From Anastatus disparis (Eukaryota; Arthropoda; Insecta; Hymenoptera; Eupelmidae): DNA of 64,000 nucleotides. Positions 46,157 through 57,069 of this stretch are shown in pieces. The notes below the pieces were generated by a model. The model saw only the letters and a list, made by a program, of their open reading frames with translations. It was not told the DNA's origin and made no database searches. Both the position numbers and the translations under genes were made by a program. Where the stretch lies: contig JAFFSR010000240.1 in NCBI GenBank assembly GCA_017163975.1, positions 62,001 to 126,000 of the forward strand, in the 5' to 3' direction. How positions within the stretch are numbered: position 1 is the stretch's first letter; each line of letters opens with the position of its first letter.

Positions 46157-46425
46157 CACTGAAAAAATTGCGGGTGAGAAACTATACTAAATATGAATAC
46201 GCAGCATTCTGCGCATAAAAGCGATCCTCGTGCGCGTGAGAGAGATCCTTGCAACGTTTTTAGGCGCGCTGCCTTCTCAAAATTCTCTCGTCTCTAATTT
46301 TGGGAAAGTAGCGAGCCCAAAAGCGCAGCGAGGATAGCTTTAATTTAATATAGCACCGATGTATTCACGTTTAGTATAGCATCTCCTCGCTGTGGTAAGG
46401 GAGGGCGCCTACAGTTTTTTCAGTG
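46157..46425. mobile_element. MITE with CACTGAAAAAA ends in Jockey ORF2
   Basis: The termini are CACTGAAAAAA and TTTTTTCAGTG. The interior is unusually GC-rich for the window (AGGCGCGCTGCC). Removing the element and 2 bp (TG/CA) restores the ORF2 frame, giving FTPEVVRWYH, so a 2-bp duplication is likely. Confidence 0.7.
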
Positions 46426-48684
46426 TGGGGTGAATTTGTTTAGTACGGAGGAGCAATGAGTGATAACTTTTGAAGTATAAATGAGGGCTGAGTCGTCGGC
46501 ATATTGAGCAACTAGAACTTTATTGTCCTTGGGGTAGTCGTAAGAGAATATATTAAAGAGAGGAGGAGATATTTTCGAACCTTGGGGAACCCCTGCAGTT
46601 ATGGGTCTGGGAGAAGAGAGAGACTTACCCACACGGACCCGAATGGTCCTGTCTGTGAGATAGGATTTGATGATGCCTATGAGGTAGTGTGGAAATTCTA
46701 GTTTAATGAGTTTGTAGATCAGACCTTCGTGCCAGACTCTGTCGAAGGCTTGTTTTACATCTAGCAAAAGCATGCTGGTATGTTTTCTCTTGTTGAGGTT
46801 ATCGGCTATGAACTCCGATACACGGAGGAGTTGGTGAACTGAACCATGTTTCCTACGGAATCCATGTTGAAATTCGGGGACGATACTTCTTTCGTCGACG
46901 AATTGGTCAATACGACAGCGTATGACCTGTTCAGCAATTTTACTTAAGGAGGAGAGTAGACTGATGGGTCGATAGCTAGATGCAGAGCTTAAGGGCTTAC
47001 CGGGTTTAGGAATTAGGATAACTATTGCTTCTTTCCAAGCTTTGGGAAAGTATCGTAATCTCAACATTGCATTGACAATGTTGGTAATAGCGACAATGTG
47101 TTTACGGGGAAGAATTTTGAGGACTCCGTTCCCAATGCCGTCAGAGCCTGGAGCTTTTCTATTTTTTAGGGAGCGAATGATTTTTGAGATTTCATGGGGA
47201 GAAGTGTGTTGGAATTCGGCGTCAGAAAATTGAAATTCATGCACAGTCTCAGTAACGTGCTCGCGGAAAAGAGAGGTTTCGTTCGAACTGGGGAGTGGAG
47301 AGCATTGTTCTTCTAGAGAGTCCGCGAAGATTTCAGCTTTCTCTTCATCAAGAGAGTAGGAGATATTCTCTCTTTTTAAAGCAGGTAAATGGGTTTTGCG
47401 ATTGCGGAGGGATTTGATAATTTTCCAATTACTTTTAGGGTTGGCCTCGGCTTCAGCTATATAGTTTTCGAAGGCAAGGTCATTTGTTTCTTTAAGAGCT
47501 GAGGTGAGTTCTTTTTGGATAGCGTTTAAGCGAGTACGATGTATGGGGTTTCGATAAGTTTGCCAGAGTTTACGGATTCTATTTTTAGTTACGATTAGCT
47601 TTTTTGTAGAGCTGGGAAGGTTAGTTTTGCGGGGTTTGGGAGTAATGGATGAGCTGGCCTTTTCTATTGAGTTGGTTACCTCGTTTATGAGATTCAGGAT
47701 GGCTGCATCGATATCTTCGATGGAGTGTATCTGACTGCATTTGAAGTCGGATGTTTCGAGAATGTATTTTAGATGAAGGAAATCTATGCTTGTTTTGGTG
47801 GGGGGATTGAGGGTAGGATTTATTGGTATTTCGATATATACCGGATTGTGGTCTGAATTTAACTCTGCGCAAGTCCAAGGGTCCTTATCGAGGGAGATAT
47901 TTTTCGTGAGAAAAATATCTAAAATTTCTGGTTGATGTTGAGTAGTACCAGGGAAGTGTGTTGGGGAGGCAGGGGCCTCGATAGAGAAATTGTGGCGAAG
48001 GTGTAAACTCCAGAGAGAGCTTCCTTTAGTGTTGTTTGAGAGACAACCCCAATGCTTGTTTTTGGCATTCAGGTCTCCAGCAACGACGGTGAGAGTATTT
48101 GAATCAAAAAGTAGGGGGATCTCGGACATATTATTGGTGTTTGGGGGAGAGTAAAGAGAGAAGATACGAAGGGACTTATTTGCGAATTCGGTTTGAATGC
48201 CAACCACTTCGCAAGTGATGGCCGTATTGATGCTGATAGGTTTGTGACGAATAGAATTTCTAACAAGAACAGCGACGCCCCCTCCTTGTGAGTTAGGGCG
48301 ATCTTTTCTGTATATTGTAAAGTTGGGTATGAATAGGTTCTTATTAGGATTTAGGTGAGTCTCGGTTATGCAGGCAACATCGATGTGGTTAGACTCGAGA
48401 AGGGCCTCGAGCTCTGTAACTTTCGTTCTATTTTGCGACAGAATGCTGTTAGCATTCCAAGTAAGGATTTTGAGGGGTTCGTCTTTATTGACTGATGATT
48501 GGAAGCAAGGAGTCGAAGAAGTTACGAAAAAGCTGCTCGAGAAGTTGAGCTTTTGGGTTTTGGCTTGGAACCACCTTGGGCAGATTCGACGCCGGGGCTG
48601 GCTGTGTTGGAGGTTGGGACCGAAGTTGTGGCTGAGATACATTTTGTGGACGAGAGGCAGGCTGGGAGCTGGCCATCTTGGCAT
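46426..48684 (-). CDS. Jockey ORF2: endonuclease and reverse transcriptase
   Basis: An open frame of about 750 codons. The leading part is proline-rich and overlaps the end of ORF1. The endonuclease starts near LKILTWNANSILSQN and includes CITETHLNP, GGGVAVLVRN, VVAGDLNAKNKHWGC and ELNSDHNPVYIEI. The RT has KNRKAPGSDGIGN, AWKEAIVILIPKPGKP, YRPISLLSSLSKIAEQVI, the catalytic LLLDVKQAFDRVWHEGL, GVPQGSKISPPLFNIF and QYADDSALIY. These are Jockey-clade features. It is truncated after the YADD box by the MITE. Confidence 0.93.
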
Positions 48685-48689
48685 AGCTA

Positions 48690-49805
48690 ACGTTGGGGTT
48701 TCGGAGGAGGGTTTTCTAATAGGCGTATTAGGGGTTGGTTGAATTCTGGGGGGATTTTGTTGGGGTCTTATCGGAACTTTGGGACAGCCACCATAGGTGG
48801 CTCGATGCGGGCCTTGACAATTGGCACAGAGTGGAGTAGCGTTTGGTTGATCCTTGGTAAGGCAGGAGGCAGTAGCATGATTTCGAGAGCAGAAGGCACA
48901 TCGCCAGTCTGCGTGACAGTAGTTTGCTGTGTGGAAGTATCCAAGACATCGGCGGCATATGGGGGTTGCGTTTGTTTAACGTTTGGATTCTACAGTTATG
49001 CTCAAACCCTGTAGGTTACTCAAGTTAAAGATTGTTTTGGCTGATGGGGCGGATGGATCGAGATGAACTGCGACTAAAGGCCAGATTCTATCTCCTCTCT
49101 TCATTCTGTAGACGCTTTTAACTGCGGGAATTTTAGTAGTAAGCTCGTCTAGTATGTCTTTTTCTGGTATTGTTTCCGTGACTCCTCTGATGATAACGAT
49201 GAGGTCTTTGTCTTCTTCCAATTGATTGGTGGTGTATTGAATTTTCTTTTTATCGAATTGGGCGGTAAGTGTACGAAAATCGTTTACTGTTTTAGGATAA
49301 ATCATGACTGATTTGGAGGTGTTCTTTGCTTTGCGGATTTCGATGTCGGAAGAATTGATTTTGGCGTTGATTTGTGGCCAAAGTTCTTTGTTAAGGATGC
49401 AGATAGGAGGGGACTACGTTTTGAATTAGAGTTTTCCTCTTCTTCTTCTTCTGAAGAAGAGTCAGAAGACTCTGAGGGGGTAGCATCGCGTCGGCGTTTG
49501 TTTGGGTGGTTTATTTGAGAGTTGTGAGAAGGGGACTGTATTTGTGTGTTGGTTGCAGTTTTAACTGCAGGATTTTTTAAAGTATTATTGTTATTTTGTA
49601 TACTTACGTGAGAGGTTTCAGCGGATGTAGGGTTAGCTGTTTCCTTGTTAGGGAACGATGATGTTTCCATTTTATCAGAGTGATTTGGGCAGAGCCTTTG
49701 CAAGGCTGCTTCTAAAGTGGTTAAGGTGTGTCGGCACTGGTCGATGGCTTGCACCAGTTGCTCCATTGAGAGAGTATTTGGATCAGAGAGTAGCTCAAGA
49801 TTCAT
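48690..49805 (-). pseudogene. Jockey ORF1 (gag-like), frameshifted
   Basis: Part 1 (49805-49302) starts MNLELLSDPNTLSMEQLVQ, with a Ser/Glu-rich basic middle. Part 2 (49305-48976) carries the PRE-type domain (VIIRGVTETIPEKDILDEL). After an in-frame TAA come three zinc knuckles: CRRCLGYFHTANYC, CAFCSRNHATASC and CANCQGPHRATYGGC (about 48960-48770). One frame change and one stop break the ORF. Gag-like ORF1 proteins package the LINE RNA. Confidence 0.85.
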
Positions 49806-49975
49806 GTTGTATCAGAGAAAGTTTATTTTAATGCTAGTATAGTTCCGTACGGTAGCCCTTAGAAGGGCTGTTACACTCAGTAGATTATGTGTATACAGGT
49901 CTGCACTGCACGAAGGTGCAGTTCGAACTGTGTGAATGATGAATAATGAATGAATGTGGAGTTGATGATGTATGA
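49806..49975 (-). promoter_or_regulatory. Jockey 5' UTR
   Basis: About 170 bp from the target duplication to the ORF1 ATG. Jockey promoters are internal and TATA-less; no specific motif is asserted. Confidence 0.5.
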
Positions 49976-50092
49976 TGAACCTGTAAGCGCAACAACACCT
50001 ATATTTAAAGACTTTCGTGAAGCTGTTCCGAACGACTCGTGCGTTCACGCGAGCATAGCGTATGAAAGAGAGAGAGCGAGAAAAAAGAAGAA

Positions 50093-50171
50093 AACTCTCA
50101 TGCGTATTTGTTCCTACGATTTGTAATCCTAAAAAGGACTACAAATAAATTTTATAATACGCATGAGAGTA
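50093..50171. repeat. Hairpin upstream of the acidic ORF
   Basis: ACTCTCATGCGTATT pairs with AATACGCATGAGAGT (15 bp), and a smaller inner stem pairs TTTGTAATCC/AGGACTACAAA. It may be a solo MITE. Confidence 0.6.
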
Positions 50172-50339
50172 ATAAATGAAAAGAAAAGTTTCTTGCATTA
50201 CAAGCGCGTTCGAATTATATGCAAGAAGAAAGAAAGAAAGAGAAAAGTCTTACATGACGAGCACGTTCAAAAATCGTATATGCAAAACTAGAAGAAAAAA
50301 ATTTATAAAGTCTCACGCGCGATTTGTTAACTGACCGTT

Positions 50340-50450
50340 TAGTTTCCATTGCACGGAAACTGTCTCGCGATACCGACGAAACGCCGCTCTTCAAAAGACT
50401 GAGAGTACAGGCGTGAAAGCACCTATATTTGTAGACTTTCACGCAGCTGC
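50340..50450 (+). promoter_or_regulatory. Duplicated promoter-like block, copy 2
   Basis: TTAGTTTCCATTGCACGGAA and, about 75 bp on, CACCTATATTTGTAGACTTT with a TATA-like core, 130 bp before the ATG at 50581. Its conservation with copy 1 (45225-45295 + 49989-50040) suggests a duplicated promoter or leader. Promoter function is inferred only. Confidence 0.4.
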
Positions 50451-50580
50451 TCCTCACGCGACTCACAGATTGACGCGAATAACCCCCCTTCTAACAACTC
50501 GAGTGGCGCTGTGCGTTGATTCTATTCCTTCTCCCACGACTCGTAGAAAATCATTCTTTCGATTTCTACGTTCAAAGAAC

Positions 50581-51051
50581 ATGGATCCTCAGGAGTTAGA
50601 AGATCTTCAACCATTCAGTCCGCGGACTTTGAACTTTTTGGAAGAAGGCCTAGGAGAATTTCGACCACTTTTTCTTGATGACATCCTGATGTTGCCGTTG
50701 GAATTGGACCTTCAAGATTATGTGGACTTTGAGATGTTGCTAAAACTAAAGCTTTCACCGCAGCCAGTGCCACCATTACGAAGACCAAAGTCACCAGTCA
50801 ATGTTCATCAAGCCATGGAAATGGACGCGGAGATTTCTCTGAGACTTTCACCAAATCTCATTTATAATCCGTTCACTCAAAGATATGAGATAATGGAAGA
50901 AGGAAAAGAAGAGAAGAAAGAGAAAGAGGAGGAGGAGGAAGAAAAAGAAGAAGAAGAAGAAGAGGAGGAGGTAGATCTAGAGATGATGTCACCGGACTTT
51001 TCTCCTGTTGAAAAGTCTATAGAGGTAATCAATATCTCTTCATCGCCATAA
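50581..51051 (+). CDS. Intronless ORF with acidic tract, unknown family
   Basis: The chosen ATG (50581) gives 156 aa; the frame is open to 50413 upstream. The N-terminal half is rich in Leu, Asp and Glu (ELEDLQPFSPRTLNFLEEGL, LFLDDILMLPLELDLQDYVDF). A Pro-rich stretch (SPQPVPPLRRPKSPVN) follows, then a Lys/Glu-to-pure-Glu run (about residues 108-138) and a short Ser-rich tail. I do not recognise the family. A long acidic run is typical of histone chaperones and some nuclear regulators, among others. Directly downstream are hairpins matching the histone-mRNA 3' stem-loop. A coding role is likely but unproven. Confidence 0.55.
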   Translation: MDPQELEDLQPFSPRTLNFLEEGLGEFRPLFLDDILMLPLELDLQDYVDFEMLLKLKLSPQPVPPLRRPKSPVNVHQAMEMDAEISLRLSPNLIYNPFTQRYEIMEEGKEEKKEKEEEEEEKEEEEEEEEVDLEMMSPDFSPVEKSIEVINISSSP

Positions 51052-51162
51052 GTAATATTCCGAAGGATCACTTCAACTCTAATAAAAAAAAAGGAAACGC
51101 TATGAATCATGCTTACGCAAAGTAAAGCGTAAGCTGAATTACACAGTTTAAGTAATTGAAAC

Positions 51163-51306
51163 AATCGGCCCTAATAAGGAACATAATAAACGTGTTCTGC
51201 CCTTTTCAGGGAAAAATGATAGTAATCGGCCCTTTTCAGGGCCACAATAACGTGCTCGGCCCTTTTTAGAGATTATGGAAATTACAATCGGCTCTTTTCA
51301 GGGCCA
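51163..51306 (+). terminator. Tandem histone-type 3' stem-loops
   Basis: Five hairpin-like units start at about 51167, 51198, 51228, 51257 and 51290, spaced about 30 bp. The third is GGCCCTTTTCAGGGCC (perfect 6-bp stem, TTTC loop, followed by ACAA) and the fifth GGCTCTTTTCAGGGCC (one G-U pair). These match the replication-dependent histone mRNA 3' stem-loop consensus. The other three have one or more broken stem pairs. They begin 112 bp after the stop of the ORF at 50581. The array could also be a palindromic minisatellite that resembles the motif by chance. Confidence 0.55.
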
Positions 51307-51399
51307 TAAATATTTGAAACGTTTATATTTATTTTTTTATTTTAATAAAACATTAACAGGTAACAGGAAATTCAAGCCTCATACAAAAATAAATAGCCT

Positions 51400-52598
51400 T
51401 CAGAATAATCGAGGAAGGTCACCAGGCAAAAAAATCAGAATGATAAAACTCGACAGCAGAAGCAGCAAGACGAGCAGCGCAAGGAGCAAGAGCTACAACA
51501 AAAGGAGTAGTAACGTCAGCAGCAAGAATTGCAGCAACAGGAGCTGCAATGCCAGCAACAAGATCTAAAGCAGTAGGAATCGCAGCAAAACAAGAGCTAC
51601 AACGTCAGTAGAAAGAATTGCAGCAATTGCAACAAAAACAACAAGAGTTGCAGCAAAAGCAGCAAGATTTGGATTTGAAAAAATCAAGAAAAGCAACAGG
51701 GCGCGATTAAACCTGCTCTTGAAAACGAAACAAGAAAATTTTTGAAAAAAATTTCGACGGTTTTGTCGCAACCTTTTGTTGAGACACTAGTTGTTGAAGT
51801 CCAACAAGGTACTAAGCCGCCGTTATACAAAGAACCAAAAGAGGAAATAAAAGACAATCCACCCTGATAGAAATTTAACCCTCCGTTGGCCAACGGTTAG
51901 TAAATCTTTAATAAATTAACCAATCGTTGGTTAAAGTTGATTAAATTTCTACCAGGGAACATGAAACAACATTTAAAGAATTGCATAATGTAAGTATATT
52001 GCTATTTTTATTGTATATATCTTGTGCGTTTATATACATGTAGATGAAATTGTATTAGTTTGTTTACATATTTTTTTTGATTCATTATATTTTTTTAGGA
52101 GCCACGTGCGACCCAAAAAAACAACCGTGAATTATCTCGCCAGGTCTCACAACAAAATTGCTTCATAAAAGACTTGCAGAGCCAAATCGACCAACATAAA
52201 GTACGCATTTTTCAGTTGGATAATCAACTTAAAAATTTGCGTAGTTTGAATTCGGAATTAATGGTAAGCTGTTACAAAGTTGAACTTAATTTTATCTACA
52301 GAATATGAAAAAAACTTTAAATACTTTTTATTTTCAGATTGTTCGCACATTATGCCAGTTATAGAGCCAAGTTTTAATCGCGACCACAGCTGCGATCGGA
52401 ATTACCGTAGTCGCGAAGTAAGCCGTGATCGCGATTATGCTCGAGATCACGGTTACAATTGAAATCATGATCGTAATGGTGAACGTCATCGTAATCAATA
52501 TTACGATCGTAATCGCGATGACGATCGCATTCGGAATAGTGATTATAAACATTTTCGCGACTTAAGTCACGATTCTAATTATGGCTATAGAAAATAAG
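51400..52598 (+). pseudogene. Gln-rich / coiled-coil / Arg-Asp-rich gene relic
   Basis: Exon-like blocks. At 51440-51960 a Gln-rich frame with repeated LQQQ/QQQE and several stops precedes FLKKISTVLSQPFVETLVVE and GTKPPLYKEPKEEIKDNP; this is interrupted by a 96-bp MITE and ends ETTFKELHN at a GT donor (about 51988). The second exon, about 52099-52263, is ELSRQVSQQNCFIKDLQSQI with DQHKVRIFQLDNQLKNL (coiled coil), followed by GTAAGC. The third, about 52340-52598, is rich in RD/DR dipeptides (SREVSRDRDYARDH, YYDRNRDDDRIRN) with one TGA and ends at TAA (52598). Family unknown. Stops and a phase mismatch before the last exon suggest a pseudogene. Confidence 0.55.
51862..51957. mobile_element. 96-bp MITE in the RD-rich gene exon
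   Basis: CCCTGATAGAAATTTAA pairs with TTAAATTTCTACCAGGG. An inner stem pairs CCGTTGG/CCAATCGTTGG imperfectly. It interrupts the coding frame between KDNP and HETTF. Confidence 0.7.
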
Positions 52599-52979
52599 GA
52601 TAGCTTATGACAATTATTTAATATTTTAATTTACAATAATTAATATTATTTATCTTTGTATGGTCTTATTTACTCATGTATTTTAAAATAAAATTGTACC
52701 TGTAATTACAGTGAATCCGATCAATTTTTATTTATTACTAATTACTTTATTAAATTTTTTATTAATCCATCGGATTTGATGATAGGTGTATGTATTTATT
52801 TATGATTGAACATCATTCTTATGTAGTGGTTTTATAGCTTTTAATACTTAACAGTATGATGAATCTTTTACTAATTTATGTTTATTAAAATTAGTAGCGA
52901 ATATAATCAATTTATTTATTTAACTTTCAGCACATTAATCTTGTTTGATTTATCATTTTTCTTTAGGAGTTATATTATT

Positions 52980-53430
52980 TATACTTTTATAATAGTATGG
53001 AAAATTTGAAGCAAATCCATCGAGTAGCTTTTAAGATTCAAGTGGCTAAATAAATACAAAAACTTTTTTCAAAAATTTCAAAATGCTCTAAAATTAAAAC
53101 TACGCTACGAAAATTAATTTTCAGAAGTTTATTTTATTTCGGGAATCAAAAATTATTTCCATGCAAATTTTTAAGCAGATTCATCGGGTAATATACAAAA
53201 ATTACCAAAAAAATTAAAAATTGACATTTTTTTTCTTATAAATGACTCTGAAATTAAAACTATGCTAAGAAAACAAATTCTCAATAGCTTCCCCCAAAGT
53301 TAGACAAAAAAATAAATTCTATGCAAAATTTGAAGCAAATCCATCGAGTAGTTTTCGAGATCCAGTTGACTTACTGAAAACACAAACACACACACACACA
53401 CACACATACATACATACAAACATTTTCTGG
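52980..53430 (+). repeat. Internally repeated element ending in (CA)n
   Basis: Blocks near GCAAATCCATCGAGTAG recur at about 53010 and 53330 (with a weaker one at 53170), each with ATTAAAACTA(C/T)GCTA. A (CA)n tract at 53388-53416 and CATACATACATA follow. It is probably the 3' part of a decayed non-LTR element. Confidence 0.5.
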
Positions 53431-53439
53431 AAATCACTT

Positions 53440-54600
53440 TTTTCGACTCCTTGAGTCCAAATATACACAAATAAGTGAAAAAATAGGGAAATAATTTTTT
53501 TACCGATACAATGCTTTCTCTATGAAAAAGCAAAAAGTAATTACCTATTATTATTTTTTTGACGCATCCCAACAGTGAGAAGCAAGAGGAACTCACTTTA
53601 AAAAAGCACCCCAAAAGGAACAGAATCCTTCTACGTCCACGTCGTTGTTCCTTGGTAGTGCTAAAAGAAGGATAGTGTTTAAAAGTAGATTGCTTAAGAC
53701 TTCCGAATGTATACAAAAGTATTTTTCAACAATAAAATTTGTGAATTTTTTTCTCACTCTAAACCAAAAAGTACGGGATCAAACAGGTACCATTAGATAA
53801 GTAATTTGGTCCTCTATCAGCCAAAAAAATTTCAGCAAAAGAAAAGATGACCTTTTTGAGAAAAATGCATGTGCATAAAAAGTGTATTTTTTGGTAAAAT
53901 GCATATATCTTAGTCATTTTGAATCTATGCTTCTTATGCGAGGTTACGGCAAGGGCCTAAAACGTATAAAAATCGACAGATCACGAATGTCACCCCACGT
54001 GAATGTATGAATACAGCACAGAGTGCCATTACTACTATCAACATAAACACACTTATATTCTTTTCTCTTTCTTTCTCTCCTTCTCTCCCATTCCGCTTAT
54101 AAATATGCGTGTATCTATATATATACGTTACCTAAAGTAGATGTGTGTGAAATGTACTGCCATTGATGCTTGTACTGTGCATATATATATATATATATAT
54201 AGTAAAATTTTGAGAAAAGTATCCATATAATATTAGAAGATTAAAAGAAAACACAAAGCGGGTACTCTTTCTCTTTCATGTTAACGAGGTTTCGTTATAC
54301 CCTCTCACTTGCACTCCCGCTACATATAATATCTATCTGTATTTCTTTGGTTACTTTGTTTACAATCGTAATTACGTGTACCTAAATATGTTTTTTTAAT
54401 AATTTATATTACTTATTAATTGGTATTAATTAATAATAAAAAAATTAATAAATAAAAAAATTTAATCAACAAATTTATTAATTAATAAATCAATTTGTAA
54501 TATTATTAATATTTTTCTAAATACATAATACATCGAATTAAAAATAACAAGTTTTTATTAAAAATATAATTATAGTTTTTTCAAATGTCACACTTCCTAG
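53440..54600. other. Non-coding stretch with microsatellites
   Basis: There is a (TA)n run at 54180-54202. No gene was recognised. Confidence 0.45.
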
Positions 54601-55040
54601 TTTATATATGGGAAAATCTTCAAAACTTTTTATGTACTAGTGGCGAGTCATTTTATAGCTGCTGGTGAGTTGTCGCATAATGCACACTATTTAAACTGGG
54701 TTCATATCTTTTGTACTATCCTGTGACTCTATTTCTAATGGATTTTGTAAATGTGCCCTCGACGGCGCAGTAAATATTACTATAAAACGTAAATTTTTAC
54801 ATATGAAAAATTACATAATTTTTCATATGTAAAAATTTACGTTTTATAGAAATATCTACTGCGCCGTTAGTGGCACATTTACCAAAACCATCAGAAATAG
54901 AGTCACAAGATTGCACAAAAGGTGTGAACTTAGTTTAAATAATGTGCATCATGCGGCAGCCCATTAGCAGCTGTAAAAGGACTTTTCAAAAATATAAAAA
55001 AACAATTAAAAGTTTTGAGGATTTGCACATATATATAGTG
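54600..55040. mobile_element. Foldback element
   Basis: Arms centred at about 54815: AAAACGTAAATTTTTACATA and its inverse form the core. Outward, TACTGCGCCGT, ATAGAGTCAC and AAAATCTTCAAAAC pair with diverged partners. No ORF; target duplication not fixed. Confidence 0.65.
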
Positions 55041-55497
55041 GAAGCATAGCTTCTGTCGGCCAGTCCCACGACTGCCACTCCTGTTTTTTAGTCTTTTTTT
55101 AAATTTCTTGAACTGAATTGAAGAGGGCTCAAACCAAAATAAAATAATAAAAGGTTTACCAAAATTCATTGAAAATTGGTAAAACGATAACCCTTTAAAG
55201 TTATTGTGGACATTTTCAGTTTAAACATTTAGTTTTTGTGTGCAATTTTCAAATACGCATATCTTATGCAATTTTGATATTTCAGCAGAAAAAAAAAATC
55301 GTGTATCCTTATTTTTAAAGTAGAATAACATACTCTATTGGTGCATTGATTGGTGACTTGAGTGTATACAGGATGTTCGATTTGAAATGGAATCAGCCAT
55401 ATATGTAATAAAATTATCATTTTTGAAGATTCTAAAATTGAAGTAAAAATTATCACAATGAAAGACAATTTGCTTATATCAGTCATTGTTTGCTGCA

Positions 55498-56575
55498 GGA
55501 TGATGCTGAGGGGCGCAAGAAAATTCTTTCTGAATGTAGCGAAAGCGGTTTTGCCTTCAAATTAATTAATACCATCGCTACGACGTCATTTTTTGGATTT
55601 TTTACTCTTTATCTGAGGCTCGTGGTGAGGATGGTATTTCGTAAAGCGTGATACTTTAAGCTTAACCTTTTATTGGCGAACATTTTGTGATTCTGTTCAG
55701 TTCTTCTTTTGCACGGTGGTCTCTGCTTGCCTTTGGGGACAGGCACGTATTGTGCCATTAAAAAGTGCTATGTATATTCATAGCCTAAAGATTTTAAGCT
55801 TATTGCAATTCTATGTTTTCTTTCAAAGATACTTCAGAAGATTGCATGTGACAAACTACAGGAGTATATTACAACTAATTAGATGCTCAACCCTTTATAG
55901 ACTGCTTTCAGAAAACATCACTCCACCCAGACAGCTATATTTAAACTAATGAATGACATAAGAGCAGGTCTTGACAAAAAACTGGTTACATTACCTTTAC
56001 TTTTTGATTTTAGTTAAGCATTTGACTTGTTCTCTCCCTCTAAATTACTTATCAGGTTTATATCAATAGGTTTTTCCGGGGCCGCTCTCAGGTGGATCAA
56101 GTCTACGTTTTAGAACGGAAACGAACGGTTTCCACATATTTTAAAAAGGAATTGAGTTAACAACTGATTTGGGAGTTCTACAGGGTTTGGTGATGAGTTG
56201 TTTTGCCTTTATATCAATGATATACGTAACGTTCTTGACTCTGGTTGCATCAAGCACCTACTACATGCAGATGACCTGCAAATGTATATGCAAGTTCCTC
56301 GCGAGAATGTTGATGAGGGTATTCTTATCTTACAGAGGGTGGCTAAAGTGGTATCGGGGTGGGTGGCTGGTGTTTCCCTCATTTTAAATACTAATATAAC
56401 TAAGGTGATCCTTTTTGGTAGTAGTGATTTTGTGAACTCTTTTTATGCTGCTGAGCTTAAGACGATCGACCTTGAGAGAGGCGTCAGCATACCTTTCTCT
56501 GACTGCGTAATAAGCCTTGGTGTTGTGCTTGATTCTAAACTTTGCTGGGAACCGCATATTGATATGATTAAAAAA
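55498..56575 (+). pseudogene. Decayed copy of the CR1-like LINE RT
   Basis: Fragments parallel the LINE at 15.7-21.2 kb: ILSECSESGFAFK (about 55530), FDF then KAFD-like sequence (about 56005) and FCLYINDIRNVLDSGCIKHL with the active site changed to HADD (56198-56300). LGVVLDSKLCWEPHIDM follows at about 56550. Many frameshifts; dead. Confidence 0.85.
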
Positions 56576-56919
56576 AAATATCTATATTATTTATTATGTA
56601 TTTATTTTCTATTTTATATTATAGAAAATATCTGTTTATGTCTTTCATTTTTAATTATCAATTCACTTTTAATTATTAATTTACTCTGCAAGGAGTCTGA
56701 AATGCATTTGGATTATTAAAATGAAGAGAAAAATTTTAAGTTAGGTTCGGCCGGTAATGTAGATAAGTCTTAATGTATTTTAAGAAAAAAAGATATATAT
56801 AGTAATCAGAAAATTTTATTTTTTATAAAAGAACATAGAGAAATAGATAATGGAAGTTTCTATAAAAAAATTTTCAATAAATTATTAAATTTTTCGAAAT
56901 GTAACATTAATTCAAATTT

Positions 56920-57060
56920 GAATGAAAAGCCCGCCGTAGGCCGGTTCACGTGTTCGAATCTCATTTGCCAAGGTATCAAGAGAGAAGCGCAGCACTCCTT
57001 GTCTCTCACTATTGGTAAGAGAGAGAGGCAAAGAGACGCGAAGCTAACGCGTGGGTACGA
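56920..57060 (+). other. tRNA B-box-like segment
   Basis: CCGGTTCACGTGTTCGAATC resembles a Pol III B box, but no matching A box or cloverleaf was found. It may be a SINE fragment. Confidence 0.25.
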
Positions 57061-57069
57061 TGTTACACT

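Larger units (their letters stand above)
45283..49988 (-). mobile_element. Jockey-type LINE with 13-bp target duplication
   Basis: The target duplication TGAACCTGTAAGC is at 45283-45295 and 49976-49988. The element occupies 45296-49975 on the minus strand, with a poly(A) tail at about 45297-45312. ORF1 has zinc knuckles, ORF2 has endonuclease and RT, and the C-terminal tail is at 45779-45552. Full length or nearly so, with a 5' UTR of about 170 bp. Stops and frameshifts in ORF1 and a MITE in ORF2 make this copy defective. Confidence 0.92.

Noticed and set aside
48368..49014. Plus-strand frames opposite the Jockey LINE
   Set aside because: Antisense shadows of ORF1 and ORF2, with zinc knuckles and endonuclease motifs clear on the minus strand.
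53300..53716. 138-codon minus-strand frame with a Cys/Val run
   Set aside because: The run is the (CA)n microsatellite; the rest is repeat DNA.
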